A stretch of 64,000 bases of DNA, taken from assembly GCA_947502635.1 (NCBI GenBank), contig CANNAN010000007.1:124001-188000 (forward strand). The letters run 5' to 3'. This document shows positions 44,930-55,025 of this stretch, in pieces. Numbering within the stretch: position 1 is the first letter of the stretch; every line of letters begins with the position of its first letter. The position numbers and the translations under genes are program-made. The notes beneath the pieces are model-generated. The model was not told where the DNA came from. It saw nothing but the letters and a program-made list of their open reading frames with translations, and did no database searches. The stretch comes from an uncultured Flavobacteriaceae bacterium (lineage in GTDB: Bacteria > Bacteroidota > Bacteroidia > Flavobacteriales > Flavobacteriaceae).

Positions 44930-45936
44930 CTACTCTTTAGCATGATAACGCACACCAGAACCAGTAGTTAATACCAAACCTTCTTGAACCAAGTATTGCA
45001 AGTCTTTTTTAAGTATATTTCTTGAGTAGTTAGACAAACCTTCTTCTAGGTCTTTTATCTGAATGGTTTTATTTTTATCAATATAATCCAATACTTGTTT
45101 CTGTCTGTCGTTAGTACTGGCTTTTAAACTATTATAAGTTTCATATTTGGTTTTTAATTTCTCAGTTAGATCAATTAAACAATCCAAAAAGAATATAAGC
45201 CATCGATCTAATATTTCATCATCTAAGCCTCTGTGTTTTTGCGTTTCCATAAACACTCTATAATAGATGTACGTAGTCAATAACCTTGATAGCCTGCCAT
45301 TACCATCCTAATAGGGGTGTATCGACATAAATTCATACACAAAAACAGATGTTATTAGTACTGGATGCAGTTTCTTTTCTTCCAATTGCTTATTAGTCCA
45401 CACAATTAAATTGTGTATTTCATTTGCTGTTAGATGTGACTCGGTAGTTCTAAATATTACTTTTTGTTCACCATCGGGATAGTTAGCAACCACTCGATTG
45501 GATAGGTTTTTATATTGTCCTTTATAACGTTGATCTTTACTGCTATACTTTAAAAGAATAGAATGTAATTGGTGTAAATAACGCTCTGAAAGGTCTATAT
45601 CTTCATAATGTTCCAATATAAGCTCTAAAGCCTCATAATAACCAACCACCTCTTGTTCTTCACGTTTATCTAGTTATTTATTTGTACCGACTTAAGCAAT
45701 TTCCTTACTTCTTTATCAGTTAAGGTAGCGCCTTCTATTCTAGTTGACGAACCTATACTTTGTATAGTAGCAATATCACGCAATTCTCTTAAATAGCGCT
45801 TTTCTTTGTTTTCAATAAGGTTACAACCGCCTTTAAAAGTATCTATAAGGCCTAATTTTTGTATAATGTCCTGAAAAATTGAAGGCTGAAAGGCTATTTT
45901 TTTAGATATATCCATTTTGTATCCAATTTTATCCAA
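44930..45936 (-). pseudogene. Fic family protein, disrupted by a frameshift and a nonsense codon
   Basis: Three segments of one Fic protein are present. The first (45936-45670) has SSTRIEGATLTDKEVRKLL and ends INN-TAG. After a one-base deletion, most easily loss of an A from AATAAACTAG, the reading resumes as LDKREEQEVVGYYEALELIL. The second segment ends IHPY-TAG at 45308-45310, exactly at the variable position of the HPFxDGNGR motif, and continues in the same frame as DGNGRLSRLLTTY. A C-terminal winged-helix-like domain follows (RQKQVLDYIDKNKTIQIKDL). The wild-type protein would AMPylate a target; this copy is almost certainly inactive. Confidence 0.88.
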
Positions 45937-46131
45937 TTAATAAAAATATAAAATCAGAGATACTATAAGCCCATTAAACGAAATACATAAGCAGCAAGTA
46001 CTTTTATTTGAACTTGGGTTGTATTTTATAGCAATCCATTGAGCCCGATAACATGGATTTATATACTCTCTAAGTTTTTTCTATTAAAAAATACACAATA
46101 ACATTTAAACACTTTTCAGACCTTTTATATT

Positions 46132-47211
46132 TTAATCCATATCGAACCTAACACCTATTGAAATATTGTTCTGTTCAACAATCTGATCTTTAAAAATAGG
46201 CGATAAATCGTATTTAACATAGAGAGCTATATCATCAAAAGCAATATAACCACTTAATCCATAGACTAAATCACTAGTATTAAAACCACGCTTTTGCTTG
46301 TCTTTTATACGCTCACCATTCATCATGTACTTAAGCTTTTGACGGGTACCAATGTTAAAGCCCCCATAACCCCCTAAGCCTATTTTGAATTGATTCCTCG
46401 TAGAATATCTAAAATAAGTATCTTTATCAATCTTTTTTGAAGGTCCGAACTCAAAGTGAACTGGAAATACCAAATTGGTAATTGATAGCTTAGATTTCTT
46501 AAGGTTTTCTGGAAATTCTTGCAATACGGTTTGATTACCTTGTTGAATAAAATACTTATTATCATCGGGCTTTAAGCCATTTATCTGAAAAGAGTATCCG
46601 TATTTAAAACGTAAAAAATTAGAGTTTTTGAATACCCGCGTTTTCCATGCCCAACCTAATTCTAAAAACCGAGATCCTCCAAACTTATAAGGGGAATTAT
46701 CAAACTTTTCACCTTTAATAATAGCATTATTAAAACCAAAAGCCAATACAAAATCACTAGAAGTACGTCGGTCATATTTCTTTGGTTTATTTTTGTTTTT
46801 AATTTTAACACCTGCAAAACTGCCATCATCACCACCAAGACTAAAACCTATTTTTGATAAATCTTCACTGTTATCTGTTTTATATCCCTCTTCATTTCGT
46901 TCTAAAAGAGCAATTTTATTATTTATAATTGTAATACGGTTTTCAATATTTAAAGCTCTTTTCTGAGCCACTTCTTTTTTTAATATGTTAGCTTCTTCAT
47001 TGGAGAGCTCCCCTTTTTCTAAACGTAGATTAATAGCTTCTACTTCTGTCTTTAAAAAATCGCGTTCTTCACTTTTAATACGTTCCTTAATTTCTTTTAA
47101 AGTTTCAATTTTTTCTTTATTATTTACATTTTGAATTGTGTCTTGTGCATTGATTAATTGCACACTTACACATAGCACGGCTAGTGCTAAATACTTAGTA
47201 ATAGTTTGCAT
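46132..47211 (-). CDS. Outer-membrane beta-barrel protein with N-terminal coiled coil
   Basis: The 359-residue protein has a signal peptide ending near QLINAQ, a coiled-coil stretch at about residues 30-115 (EKIETLKEIKERIKSEERDF, RLEKGELSNEEANILKKEV), and a C-terminal half of alternating strands such as SSDFVLAFGFNNAIIKG, FLELGWAWKTRVF, FRFKYGYSFQI and ISIGVRFDMD. The last segment fits an outer-membrane barrel. It resembles PorT-like proteins encoded next to sigma/anti-sigma pairs. The function is unknown. Confidence 0.7.
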   Translation of the reverse strand: MQTITKYLALAVLCVSVQLINAQDTIQNVNNKEKIETLKEIKERIKSEERDFLKTEVEAINLRLEKGELSNEEANILKKEVAQKRALNIENRITIINNKIALLERNEEGYKTDNSEDLSKIGFSLGGDDGSFAGVKIKNKNKPKKYDRRTSSDFVLAFGFNNAIIKGEKFDNSPYKFGGSRFLELGWAWKTRVFKNSNFLRFKYGYSFQINGLKPDDNKYFIQQGNQTVLQEFPENLKKSKLSITNLVFPVHFEFGPSKKIDKDTYFRYSTRNQFKIGLGGYGGFNIGTRQKLKYMMNGERIKDKQKRGFNTSDLVYGLSGYIAFDDIALYVKYDLSPIFKDQIVEQNNISIGVRFDMD

Positions 47212-47369
47212 AACTGTTCGTTTTTTAATACTGAGAACATCATCCTAAATACAGTTAGATGGATATTTCAGCTTTTATTGATAATTGATTTGATGTTTAC
47301 TTATGATTATCATTTATGAAGTTTCCAGCTTCTCTTCGACTAGCTTTATACCACACACAGAAATAACAA

Positions 47370-48131
47370 TTAATCGTTACGCTGGGCAACCGCTGTTTTT
47401 ACTGTACCGTAACTGGCTTTTATGACTTCAAAAACTTTACTCCTAAAGGATTGATCTAATTCTGTTTCAACGTCTTGAAGTAATAAATTAGCATCAACTA
47501 CTCCTGTAGCTTCATTATATAATTTGTTTAACATGATTTCTTTTTGAGCCTCTAATAACAAAGCATCAATGGCATCGTCTGTTACAGTGTTATTATCTTT
47601 TAATGTTTGTATTCGATTGGCAACTGCTTGTATTTTTTCTTGTTCAAAAGTTAAAGATTCTTCTCTGACTTCTAGAGGCTCATCAACCTTTTCCTTTAAT
47701 TTTTCTATATCATTCTCTTGAACTATAGTTGTTTGTTTTTTATTAAGTTCTTGCGTGGCTAAAACTGATTTTTTTATTTCTTCTTTAGTGATTTCCTTTC
47801 GGTTTTTCTGGATATTCCCTGAAGCCTTTTCAATATCAACAAGAGCTTCAATTGCTATTGCTTTATTCGTATTCGGTTTCACAACCTCTGGAATAACTAC
47901 CGTTTTAGGAACATTGTCTATACTAGTTTTAGTATTAAAGAATTGAGTAACTACTAACAAAACCCCAACAATACTTGCTGCTACACCTAACCACAAAATG
48001 GGTTTGTTATGTTTCTTTTTTTCTTGATTATCTAAACGCTCAGAAAGTTTATCCCAGGCATTATTAGATGGTTGCAATGTTCTTTTATCAAGCTTATCCT
48101 TTATGTTATTTTCAAATTTAATTGGTGCCAT
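47370..48131 (-). CDS. Putative anti-sigma factor (single-pass membrane protein)
   Basis: The 253-residue protein has a short N-terminal cytoplasmic segment (FENNIKDKLDKRTLQPSNNA, then WDKLSERLDNQEKK), one membrane helix (ILWLGVAASIVGVLLVVTQF), and a charged periplasmic domain with helical repeats. The N-terminal segment resembles anti-sigma domains that clamp ECF sigma factors. The gene starts 14 bases inside the upstream sigma gene, which is a strong sign of a sigma/anti-sigma pair. Confidence 0.75.
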   Translation of the reverse strand: MAPIKFENNIKDKLDKRTLQPSNNAWDKLSERLDNQEKKKHNKPILWLGVAASIVGVLLVVTQFFNTKTSIDNVPKTVVIPEVVKPNTNKAIAIEALVDIEKASGNIQKNRKEITKEEIKKSVLATQELNKKQTTIVQENDIEKLKEKVDEPLEVREESLTFEQEKIQAVANRIQTLKDNNTVTDDAIDALLLEAQKEIMLNKLYNEATGVVDANLLLQDVETELDQSFRSKVFEVIKASYGTVKTAVAQRND

Positions 48132-48696
48132 AGCTTGTTGTTTTGTTTAATTTTTTAATACTTTCCTGAAGCAATTTTCGTGCTTTAAATAATTGCGATT
48201 TTGATGTGCCTTCTGTTATGTTTAACATCTCTGCTATTTCACTATGCTTATACCCTTCAATAGCATACATAACGAATACCATTTTATAACCTTCGGGAAG
48301 CCCATCTATGAGTTGCTGTATTTCGGCAACTTCTATATTGGTATTAATATTATTTGTATAATCGCTACTATACTCAAAATTTTCAATAGAAAACGTTATC
48401 TGTTTTTTTTGTCTTAAAAATGAAATAGATTCCCTTACCATAATCCGTCGAATCCAACCTTCAAAACTGCCTTCACTTTTAAAACTTTTTAAATTAGAGA
48501 ACACTTTAAAAAAACCATTAAGCATTGCTTCTTCGGCCTGTTGTAAATCTTTTATATAATATCTACAAACACTTAACATTTTTGGAGCATGTATTTCAAA
48601 TAATACATGTTGTGCCTCTCGATTGTTTTTAATCGCTTTTTTTATAAGTGTCGCTTCGTTTTTATGCAGTTGGATTACTTTCAAAAATAATTTCAT
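48118..48696 (-). CDS. ECF-type RNA polymerase sigma factor
   Basis: The 192-residue protein has region 2 (KMLSVCRYYIKDLQQAEEAM, then NGFFKVFSNLKSFKSEGSF, then GWIRRIMVRESISFLRQK) and region 4 (LPEGYKMVFVMYAIEGYKHS, then the EIAEMLNITEGTSKSQLFKARKLL helix-turn-helix). Its 3' end overlaps the putative anti-sigma gene by 14 bases, a translational-coupling arrangement. It is different from the sigma factor at the left end of the window. Confidence 0.9.
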   Translation of the reverse strand: MKLFLKVIQLHKNEATLIKKAIKNNREAQHVLFEIHAPKMLSVCRYYIKDLQQAEEAMLNGFFKVFSNLKSFKSEGSFEGWIRRIMVRESISFLRQKKQITFSIENFEYSSDYTNNINTNIEVAEIQQLIDGLPEGYKMVFVMYAIEGYKHSEIAEMLNITEGTSKSQLFKARKLLQESIKKLNKTTSYGTN

Positions 48697-48917
48697 TTAG
48701 CCTTCTATTTTTAAAGACGCAAATTTTATGCTAATGGTTGCCTAAGCATTAAAATATTTTTATAAATGTACTTTAAAAAGAGGTAAAGTATTAAAATTGA
48801 ATCACTTGATTTTTTTTTTGTAAATTTTAAAAAAATAAAACCTATCAGTTAATAAATCATGCTTATTTAGCAGAAAGAGGAAAACAATTATTAGAAAACC
48901 GATACACTAAAGACAGA

Positions 48918-49895
48918 CTACTTCTTCCTATCAATCACATAATTCACCATAAGTTCTAGTGAATTTTTATAATCTGATTCTGGATACGTTTGAAGTATCT
49001 GCAAGGCTTCTTCCTGAAATGCTTTCATTTTTTTTATAGCATAATCTAATCCGCCATTATTTTTCACAAAAGCAATAACCTCTTTAACACGCTTAGTATC
49101 TTTATTGTGATTTTTTATAGAATTAATGAGCCAGTTTTTTTCTTTTTTTGAAGATTGATTAAGCACATAAATTAAAGGTAGAGTCATTTTCTGTTCTTTA
49201 ATATCAATACCTGTAGGCTTCCCTATCTGGGTATCACCATAATCGAACAAATCATCTTTTATCTGAAACGCCATCCCTATAAGTTCACCAAATTTCCGCA
49301 TAGACTCTACATGCTGCGATTCTGGCTTTACAGATGCCGCACCCAAACTACAACAAGCAGCAATTAAAGTTGCTGTTTTTTGACGGATAATTTCATAGTA
49401 AATCGTTTCTGTGATATCAAGTTTTCTAGCCTTTTCAATTTGAAGTAACTCACCTTCACTCATTTCACGAACCGCAACAGAAATAATCTTAAGTAAATCG
49501 AAGTCACTATTATCTATACTTAAAAGCAAACCTTTAGACAGTAAATAATCGCCAATTAAAACGGCAATCTTATTTTTCCAAAGTGCATTTACAGAGAAAA
49601 AACCACGGCGGCGGTTACTATCATCGACCACATCATCGTGTACTAAAGTTGCAGTATGTATCAGCTCAATTACCGAAGCCCCTCTGTAAGTTCGTTCATT
49701 AACCTCACCATTAGATACCATTTTAGAAACCAAAAACACGAACATAGGTCGCATTTGTTTCCCTTTCCTATTCACTATATAGTGTGTAATCCTATTAAGT
49801 AACGCAACCTTACTAGACATAGAGAGCTGAAACTTTTGCTCGAAAAGATCCATCTCATAAGCTATTGGTTGCTTTATTTGCTCTACTATTTTCAA
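48918..49895 (-). CDS. Polyprenyl diphosphate synthase
   Basis: The 325-residue protein has two aspartate-rich motifs, DDVVDD (in LVHDDVVDDSNRRRG) and DDLFDYGD, with the lysine and arginine substrate-binding residues in RKGKQMRP and TLVHDDVVDD contexts. The size and motifs fit long-chain octaprenyl- or similar synthases making the side chain of menaquinone. It lies downstream of the T9SS protein but on the opposite strand. Confidence 0.93.
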   Translation of the reverse strand: MKIVEQIKQPIAYEMDLFEQKFQLSMSSKVALLNRITHYIVNRKGKQMRPMFVFLVSKMVSNGEVNERTYRGASVIELIHTATLVHDDVVDDSNRRRGFFSVNALWKNKIAVLIGDYLLSKGLLLSIDNSDFDLLKIISVAVREMSEGELLQIEKARKLDITETIYYEIIRQKTATLIAACCSLGAASVKPESQHVESMRKFGELIGMAFQIKDDLFDYGDTQIGKPTGIDIKEQKMTLPLIYVLNQSSKKEKNWLINSIKNHNKDTKRVKEVIAFVKNNGGLDYAIKKMKAFQEEALQILQTYPESDYKNSLELMVNYVIDRKK

Positions 49896-50074
49896 TATTA
49901 AAACTTAATCTCAGCGAAATTACTAATAAAGTTAAGATATTACTACTATAGATTCTCGAAAATTCTTTTTCTATAGCTTTACTATTAATCTCTTAAAAAA
50001 ACGCTTGATCGATAAAATGTTGGTTCATAAAAAATATTATGTAACTTAAATACATAATAACCAATCAATTAAAT

Positions 50075-50908
50075 ATGAAAAAAATTACTTTATTAATCAT
50101 ATTTCTGATTTCAACAATTTCTTTCAATGCTCAAACAGTAGCATGGTCATCAGATTTAGAAGATTTAACTGGATGGAGTGTAGGCAATGGAACCGCAGAC
50201 ATAAATGATGACACTTGGGGTTTTTACTCAGGTGGAGGAGAATCACTAGGTTTTACTGGAGCTCTAGGTTTCTCAAAATCTTGGGATCCAGAACCAGCAG
50301 CGACTGGAGGGACACCTATAACACCTGACAACTTATTATTCACCCCTACATTTGCAATTCCAGTAAATGCGCTTTCAATTTCTTTTAAAATGAAAGTTGG
50401 GTCTAATGACTCCAATTTCTTTGCAGAAAATTTCGCCATTATAGTTTATGATGATGCCGATTTTAATGGGACACTAACAGAAATTTATGAAGAAACTTTA
50501 ACCGCTGGCGGAGATAATAGTGCAAAAGATATTACAGCAGACATACCTGCATTATTTGCTGGAAAAACCATCGGGATAATTGTAAGACATTATGACTGTA
50601 CTGATCAAAATCAATTATTAGTTGATGATTTTGAAGTCTCTTTTTCGACATCTTTATCTATTGAAGACGATACATTAAAAATAGTTCGTGCTTACCCTAA
50701 CCCAGTCAAAGACATCTTGAAAATTGATACCAAGTCATCTATTGACTCCGCAACAATAATTAATCAATTAGGACAACGAATAATCGATATTAAATCTGAT
50801 AACATTGTAAACAATTCTATTGATTTATCTACACTCAATAAAGGCCTGTATTTTATTACTGTTAAATCTGAAGAAAGATCAGCTACTCTTAAAATAATTA
50901 AAAAATAA
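50075..50908 (+). CDS. T9SS-sorted secreted protein (choice-of-anchor J-like)
   Basis: The 277-residue protein has a signal peptide ending near SFNAQ. The middle is a beta-sandwich-like domain (VAWSSDLEDLTGWSVGNGTA, LLFTPTFAIPVNALSISFKM, then IGIIVRHYDCTDQNQLLVDD). The C-terminus, with YPNPVKDILKIDT, ATIINQLGQRIIDIK, LSTLNKGLYFITVKS and KIIKK, is the Por secretion-system C-terminal sorting domain (type A). So the protein should be exported through the type IX system and attached to or released from the surface. It lies between two core genes on the opposite strand. Confidence 0.88.
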   Translation: MKKITLLIIFLISTISFNAQTVAWSSDLEDLTGWSVGNGTADINDDTWGFYSGGGESLGFTGALGFSKSWDPEPAATGGTPITPDNLLFTPTFAIPVNALSISFKMKVGSNDSNFFAENFAIIVYDDADFNGTLTEIYEETLTAGGDNSAKDITADIPALFAGKTIGIIVRHYDCTDQNQLLVDDFEVSFSTSLSIEDDTLKIVRAYPNPVKDILKIDTKSSIDSATIINQLGQRIIDIKSDNIVNNSIDLSTLNKGLYFITVKSEERSATLKIIKK

Positions 50909-50915
50909 CTCCACT

Positions 50916-50948
<33 letters not shown>

Positions 50949-50955
50949 CAATGCC

Positions 50956-50984
50956 AAAAAGAGCTTCAATTTGAAGCTCTTTTT
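50956..50984. terminator. Bidirectional terminator between the T9SS gene and rlmN
   Basis: Arms AAAAAGAGCTTCAA and TTGAAGCTCTTTTT are perfect around a single centre base, with T runs on the plus strand. It overlaps the end of rlmN. Confidence 0.85.
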
Positions 50985-52023
50985 ATTTTTTATTTGCTAA
51001 TTGTCCGCAGGCCGCATCAATATCTTTTCCTCTACTGCGACGTACATTTACAACGATTCTATTTTTTTCTAAGGTATTTATATAATTTTCCAAAGCTTCA
51101 TTTGTAGCTTGTTGAAATTCTCCATCGTCAATAGGATTATATTCAATTATATTTACTTTACAAGGTACATACTTACAAAACTTCACGAAAGCATCAATAT
51201 CTTTTTGCGTATCGTTTATACCTTTCCAAACCACATATTCATAACTAATTTTACGCTCGGTTTTTGCATACCAATATTCCAATGCTTCTTTTAAATCTAT
51301 TAAAGGAAAGGTTTCATTAAAGGGCATTATTGCCGTTCGAACTTCATCAATAGCTGAATGCAAAGATACCGCCAAATTGAACTTCACTTCATCATCTGCC
51401 ATTTTTTTTATCATTTTCGGCACACCCGATGTCGATACAGTAATTCGCTTTGCAGACATCCCTAGCCCATCCGAGGAGGTAATTTTATCAATAGCCTTAA
51501 TAACATTATTATAATTCATGAGGGGCTCTCCCATGCCCATAAAAACGATGTTACTTAACGGCCGATTATGATACAAACGACTTTCTTTATCGATAGCGAC
51601 TACCTGATCGTAAATTTCATCTGGGTTTAAGTTACGCATGCGCTTTAAACGTGCTGTTGCACAAAATTTACAATCTAAACTACAACCTACTTGACTAGAT
51701 ACACAGGCCGTTGTTCTTGTTGCCGTTGGTATTAAAACCGACTCCACTATTAAGCCGTCATGCAATCGAACCGCATTTTTCACTGTACCATCTTTACTAC
51801 GTTGCATGGTATCAACTTCGATATGATTGATAACAAAATTGTCTTCTAGCATTTGACGTGTTTCCTTTGAAACATTGGTCATATCCTCGAAAGTATGTGC
51901 CGATTTTTGCCAAAGCCACTCATAAACCTGATTCCCACGAAAGGCTTTATCTCCCTGCTTTACAAAGAATGCCCTTAGATCGTCTTTGGTTAATGCTCGA
52001 ATGTCTTTTTTACCTGCTGCCAT
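50983..52023 (-). CDS. rlmN: 23S rRNA / tRNA adenine-C2 methyltransferase RlmN
   Basis: The 346-residue protein has the radical SAM motif CSLDCKFCATARLKRMRNLN (CxxxCxxC) that marks RlmN. Other conserved parts are ALTKDDLRAFFVKQGDKAFR near the start, IVFMGMGEPLMNYNNVI, and the C-terminal VRRSRGKDIDAACGQL with the second catalytic cysteine. It methylates A2503 of 23S rRNA and A37 of tRNAs. Confidence 0.95.
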   Translation of the reverse strand: MAAGKKDIRALTKDDLRAFFVKQGDKAFRGNQVYEWLWQKSAHTFEDMTNVSKETRQMLEDNFVINHIEVDTMQRSKDGTVKNAVRLHDGLIVESVLIPTATRTTACVSSQVGCSLDCKFCATARLKRMRNLNPDEIYDQVVAIDKESRLYHNRPLSNIVFMGMGEPLMNYNNVIKAIDKITSSDGLGMSAKRITVSTSGVPKMIKKMADDEVKFNLAVSLHSAIDEVRTAIMPFNETFPLIDLKEALEYWYAKTERKISYEYVVWKGINDTQKDIDAFVKFCKYVPCKVNIIEYNPIDDGEFQQATNEALENYINTLEKNRIVVNVRRSRGKDIDAACGQLANKK

Positions 52024-52159
52024 AAGTGTTGCTAAAATAGTGAAAGGTTTTTCGAATTTAGATATTTGATTTGGGAATTATGAATTTGGGCGTCGTTAAA
52101 ACTCATTACAGAAAACAACTATGACAGCGTTTTCTTTACATTTAAAATAAGTCCATTAC

Positions 52160-52191
52160 AATAAAGAGCCTCTTTTTAGAGGCCCTTTATT
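52160..52191 (-). terminator. Terminator after queA
   Basis: Arms at 52160-52173 and 52178-52191 contain GCCTCT/AGAGGC with an outer AATAAAG/CTTTATT, around a four-base loop. One mismatch breaks the stem. It lies 25 bases after the queA stop codon, minus strand. Confidence 0.7.
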
Positions 52192-52216
52192 ATTTTTTAT
52201 ATTGAATTAATTCAAT

Positions 52217-53266
52217 TTATATGATTAACATAGCGTCACCATAGCTATAAAATTTATACTTTTCTTTTACAGCTTCCTCGTATGCTTTTTTTATAAAATC
52301 ATGTCCTGCAAATGCCGAAACCATCATCAATAATGTTGATTTTGGAGTATGAAAATTAGTAATCATGCAATTAGCGATACTAAAATCGTAAGGAGGGAAA
52401 ATAAATTTATTTGTCCATCCATCTACTTCATTTAATCTACCATTAGACGACACAGAACTTTCTATCGCTCGCATAGCAGTAGTACCTACAGCACAGATAC
52501 GCCTTTTATTTTCAATACCATTATTTACAATATCAACAGCTTTCTCATCAATCTTCAGCTCTTCGCTATCCATTTTGTGTTTAGACAAATCTTCAACCTC
52601 AACTGGGTTAAAAGTACCTAATCCTACATGTAAAGTTACTTCTGCAAAATCGACACCTTTAATTTCTAATCTTTTTAGTAAGTGTTTAGAAAAATGAAGA
52701 CCAGCAGTTGGAGCTGCTACAGCACCTTCGTTTTTTGCATATATCGTCTGGTAACGCTCTTCATCATCTGGCTCTACATCTCTTTTTATATACTTTGGAA
52801 GTGGTGTTTCTCCAAGTTCATTCAACTTTCTACGGAACTCTGTATAAGATCCATCATATAAAAAACGTAATGTACGTCCTCTAGATGTCGTATTATCTAT
52901 AACCTCTGCTACTAATGTATCATCATCACCGAAATACAATTTGTTCCCAATTCTTATTTTACGAGCAGGATCCACCAAAACATCCCAAAGACGTTGTTCT
53001 TCGTTTAATTCTCTTAATAAGAACACTTCTATTCTAGCCCCTGTTTTTTCTTTATTACCGTATAATCTTGCAGGAAACACTTTCGTATTATTAAGGATTA
53101 ATACATCTTTTTCGTCAAAATAATTTATTAAGTCCTTAAACATTTTATGTTCAATGGTTTGTTCTTTTCTATTTAAAACCATTAAACGTGACTCGTCTCT
53201 GTTTTCTGCAGGGTACTCTGCTAATAATTCATCTGGGAGATTGAAACCAAAGTGTGATAATTTCAT
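52217..53266 (-). CDS. queA: S-adenosylmethionine:tRNA ribosyltransferase-isomerase QueA
   Basis: The 349-residue protein starts [20 protein letters not shown], typical of QueA. It carries the conserved [21 protein letters not shown] and GLGTFNPVE and the [14 protein letters not shown] regions, and ends in YSYGDAMLI. It makes epoxyqueuosine in tRNA. A short TAGGTTA/TAACCTA hairpin (53321-53340) lies in the gap upstream. Confidence 0.95.
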   Translation of the reverse strand: MKLSHFGFNLPDELLAEYPAENRDESRLMVLNRKEQTIEHKMFKDLINYFDEKDVLILNNTKVFPARLYGNKEKTGARIEVFLLRELNEEQRLWDVLVDPARKIRIGNKLYFGDDDTLVAEVIDNTTSRGRTLRFLYDGSYTEFRRKLNELGETPLPKYIKRDVEPDDEERYQTIYAKNEGAVAAPTAGLHFSKHLLKRLEIKGVDFAEVTLHVGLGTFNPVEVEDLSKHKMDSEELKIDEKAVDIVNNGIENKRRICAVGTTAMRAIESSVSSNGRLNEVDGWTNKFIFPPYDFSIANCMITNFHTPKSTLLMMVSAFAGHDFIKKAYEEAVKEKYKFYSYGDAMLII

Positions 53267-53437
53267 TTGTTAGTTTTTTGTTTTTAGTGTCTTAAATAAT
53301 ATTTTCAATAATATAAATCTTAGGTTAAAAAAATAACCTATTCTATTGAAAGATTTATTTAAGAAGTTGTATTAGTTTTTTTGAAAGCTGCAAATATACA
53401 ATCTGCGAATAGGGGTTGTCAAGTAAATGAGTGATTA

Positions 53438-54664
53438 TTATTTAGTTATTTTAAATCCAATAGATTTTAAATCGTCCCAAAAGGTCGGATATGATTTTGA
53501 AACAACCATGGCATCTTCAATAATTATAGCCTTTTTAAGAGCTAAAGGCGCAAATGCCATTGCCATTCTATGATCGTGATAGGTGGCTATAGATACCAGC
53601 TCGTTGATCGTATTAGAAACTGATAAATGCAAAGACTTATCTGTGATTTCAACGTTTCCTCCTAGTTTTTCAATTTCATTCTTTAAAGCAACCAATCTGT
53701 CAGTTTCTTTAATTTTAAGTGTATGAAGCCCCGTTAAATCACAAGACATCCCTAAAGCAAAACAGGTTACAGTAATTGTTTGAGCAATATCTGGAGCATT
53801 TTTTAAATTTAAAGTCAATGGCTCTAAATTTGAAAACTCTTTTTTTAAAGTAACGCTGCTATTATCATTAAAAACAGCACTTACTCCAAAATGTTTGTAA
53901 ATATCTACTAAAACAGAATCGCCTTGTAAAGAATTTTCTTTGTATGAAGATAATGTAATCGTTGTTCCAACTTCACTCATGGCTACAATACTAAAAAAAT
54001 AGGATGCTGATGACCAATCTGACTCTACAGTTAATGTTTTTGGTTGTTGGTTGCTACTTACTGGCTTTACTGTTATAACATTGCCTTTAAATGAGGATTC
54101 TACTCCAATCTCATCCAACAAACTAAGTGTCATTTTTATGTATGGAACCGATGTTATTTCTCCTTCCAGAGTTAACTCCAATCCGTTTTCAAGTTTAGAA
54201 GCGATAAGCAATAAAGCAGAAATATATTGGCTACTTACATTAGCTTTTAATGATACTTTATGTTTTGTTAACTTTTTTCCTTTTAATTTTATTGGAGGAA
54301 AACCTTCATTTTCAACATAACTAATATCTGCACCAAGTTCTCGAAGAGCTTCTACTAACACTTCAATAGGGCGTTCCTTCATTCTTTTAGAACCTGTAAG
54401 CGTTACTTCTCTGCCTTCTTGAATTGAAAAATAAGCAGTTAAAAAGCGCATTGCTGTTCCTGCATGATTTATATCTACTAAATCTGAATCTGTACTTAAA
54501 GCATGAGTCATTAAGTTACTATCATCAGAATTTGATACATTATCAAGACTTATTTCGGGATACAGTGCTTTTAAAAGTAATAATCTGTTGGATTCACTTT
54601 TAGATCCTGTTATTTGAATTGAAGATTGCTTAGAAATTGTCGATTTTTGAAGTGTAATATGCAT
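53438..54664 (-). CDS. aroA: 3-phosphoshikimate 1-carboxyvinyltransferase (EPSP synthase)
   Basis: From ATG 54664 the 408-residue product has the EPSP synthase layout: ITGSKSESNRLLLLKAL (normally GSKSxSxR, binding phosphoenolpyruvate and shikimate phosphate), AGTAMRFLTAYFS, SKRMKERPIEVLVEALRELG, VSSQYISALLL, and LKIKETDRLVALKNE near the end. It forms the shikimate branch-point intermediate. I prefer ATG 54664 to 54688, which gives an extra eight non-typical residues. Confidence 0.92.
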   Translation of the reverse strand: MHITLQKSTISKQSSIQITGSKSESNRLLLLKALYPEISLDNVSNSDDSNLMTHALSTDSDLVDINHAGTAMRFLTAYFSIQEGREVTLTGSKRMKERPIEVLVEALRELGADISYVENEGFPPIKLKGKKLTKHKVSLKANVSSQYISALLLIASKLENGLELTLEGEITSVPYIKMTLSLLDEIGVESSFKGNVITVKPVSSNQQPKTLTVESDWSSASYFFSIVAMSEVGTTITLSSYKENSLQGDSVLVDIYKHFGVSAVFNDNSSVTLKKEFSNLEPLTLNLKNAPDIAQTITVTCFALGMSCDLTGLHTLKIKETDRLVALKNEIEKLGGNVEITDKSLHLSVSNTINELVSIATYHDHRMAMAFAPLALKKAIIIEDAMVVSKSYPTFWDDLKSIGFKITK

Positions 54665-54697
54665 GCCTATTAATTCTCTTTTAAACAAGCTGCAAAT

Positions 54698-55024
54698 TTA
54701 CTTTAATTTTTCGTTATTATGGTGCCTATCATGATCTCGTTTTGCTTTCTTATCCATTCTTTTGTCAAATGCTTTTTGCAAATCGACCCCAGTTTGGTTG
54801 GCTAAACATAATACCACAAATAAAACATCTGCCAATTCTTCTCCAAGATCTTTACCTTTGTCACTCTCTTTTTCACTTTGTTCGCCATAACGTCTTGCTA
54901 TAATGCGAGCTACTTCACCTACTTCCTCAGTAAGCTGTGCCATATTGGTAAGTTCATTAAAATAGCGCACGCCATGCGCATTGATCCAATCGTCAACTAT
55001 TTTTTGTGCATTTTTTATATCCAT
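54698..55024 (-). CDS. MazG-like nucleotide pyrophosphohydrolase
   Basis: The 108-residue protein has the MazG-type helices with metal-binding acidic residues: TNMAQLTEEVGEVARIIARR (EVGEV), then GKDLGEELADVLFVVLCLAN (EELADVL). The size fits the single-domain family that hydrolyses nucleoside triphosphates or related nucleotides. It ends one base from the DUF3857 gene and is probably in the same operon. Confidence 0.88.
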   Translation of the reverse strand: MDIKNAQKIVDDWINAHGVRYFNELTNMAQLTEEVGEVARIIARRYGEQSEKESDKGKDLGEELADVLFVVLCLANQTGVDLQKAFDKRMDKKAKRDHDRHHNNEKLK

Positions 55025-55025
55025 A

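Noticed and set aside
53321-53340. Hairpin upstream of queA as a preQ1 riboswitch
   Set aside because: Only a simple seven-base stem with an A-rich loop is present. The pseudoknot pattern of preQ1 aptamers is not seen, and the gene makes a later step.
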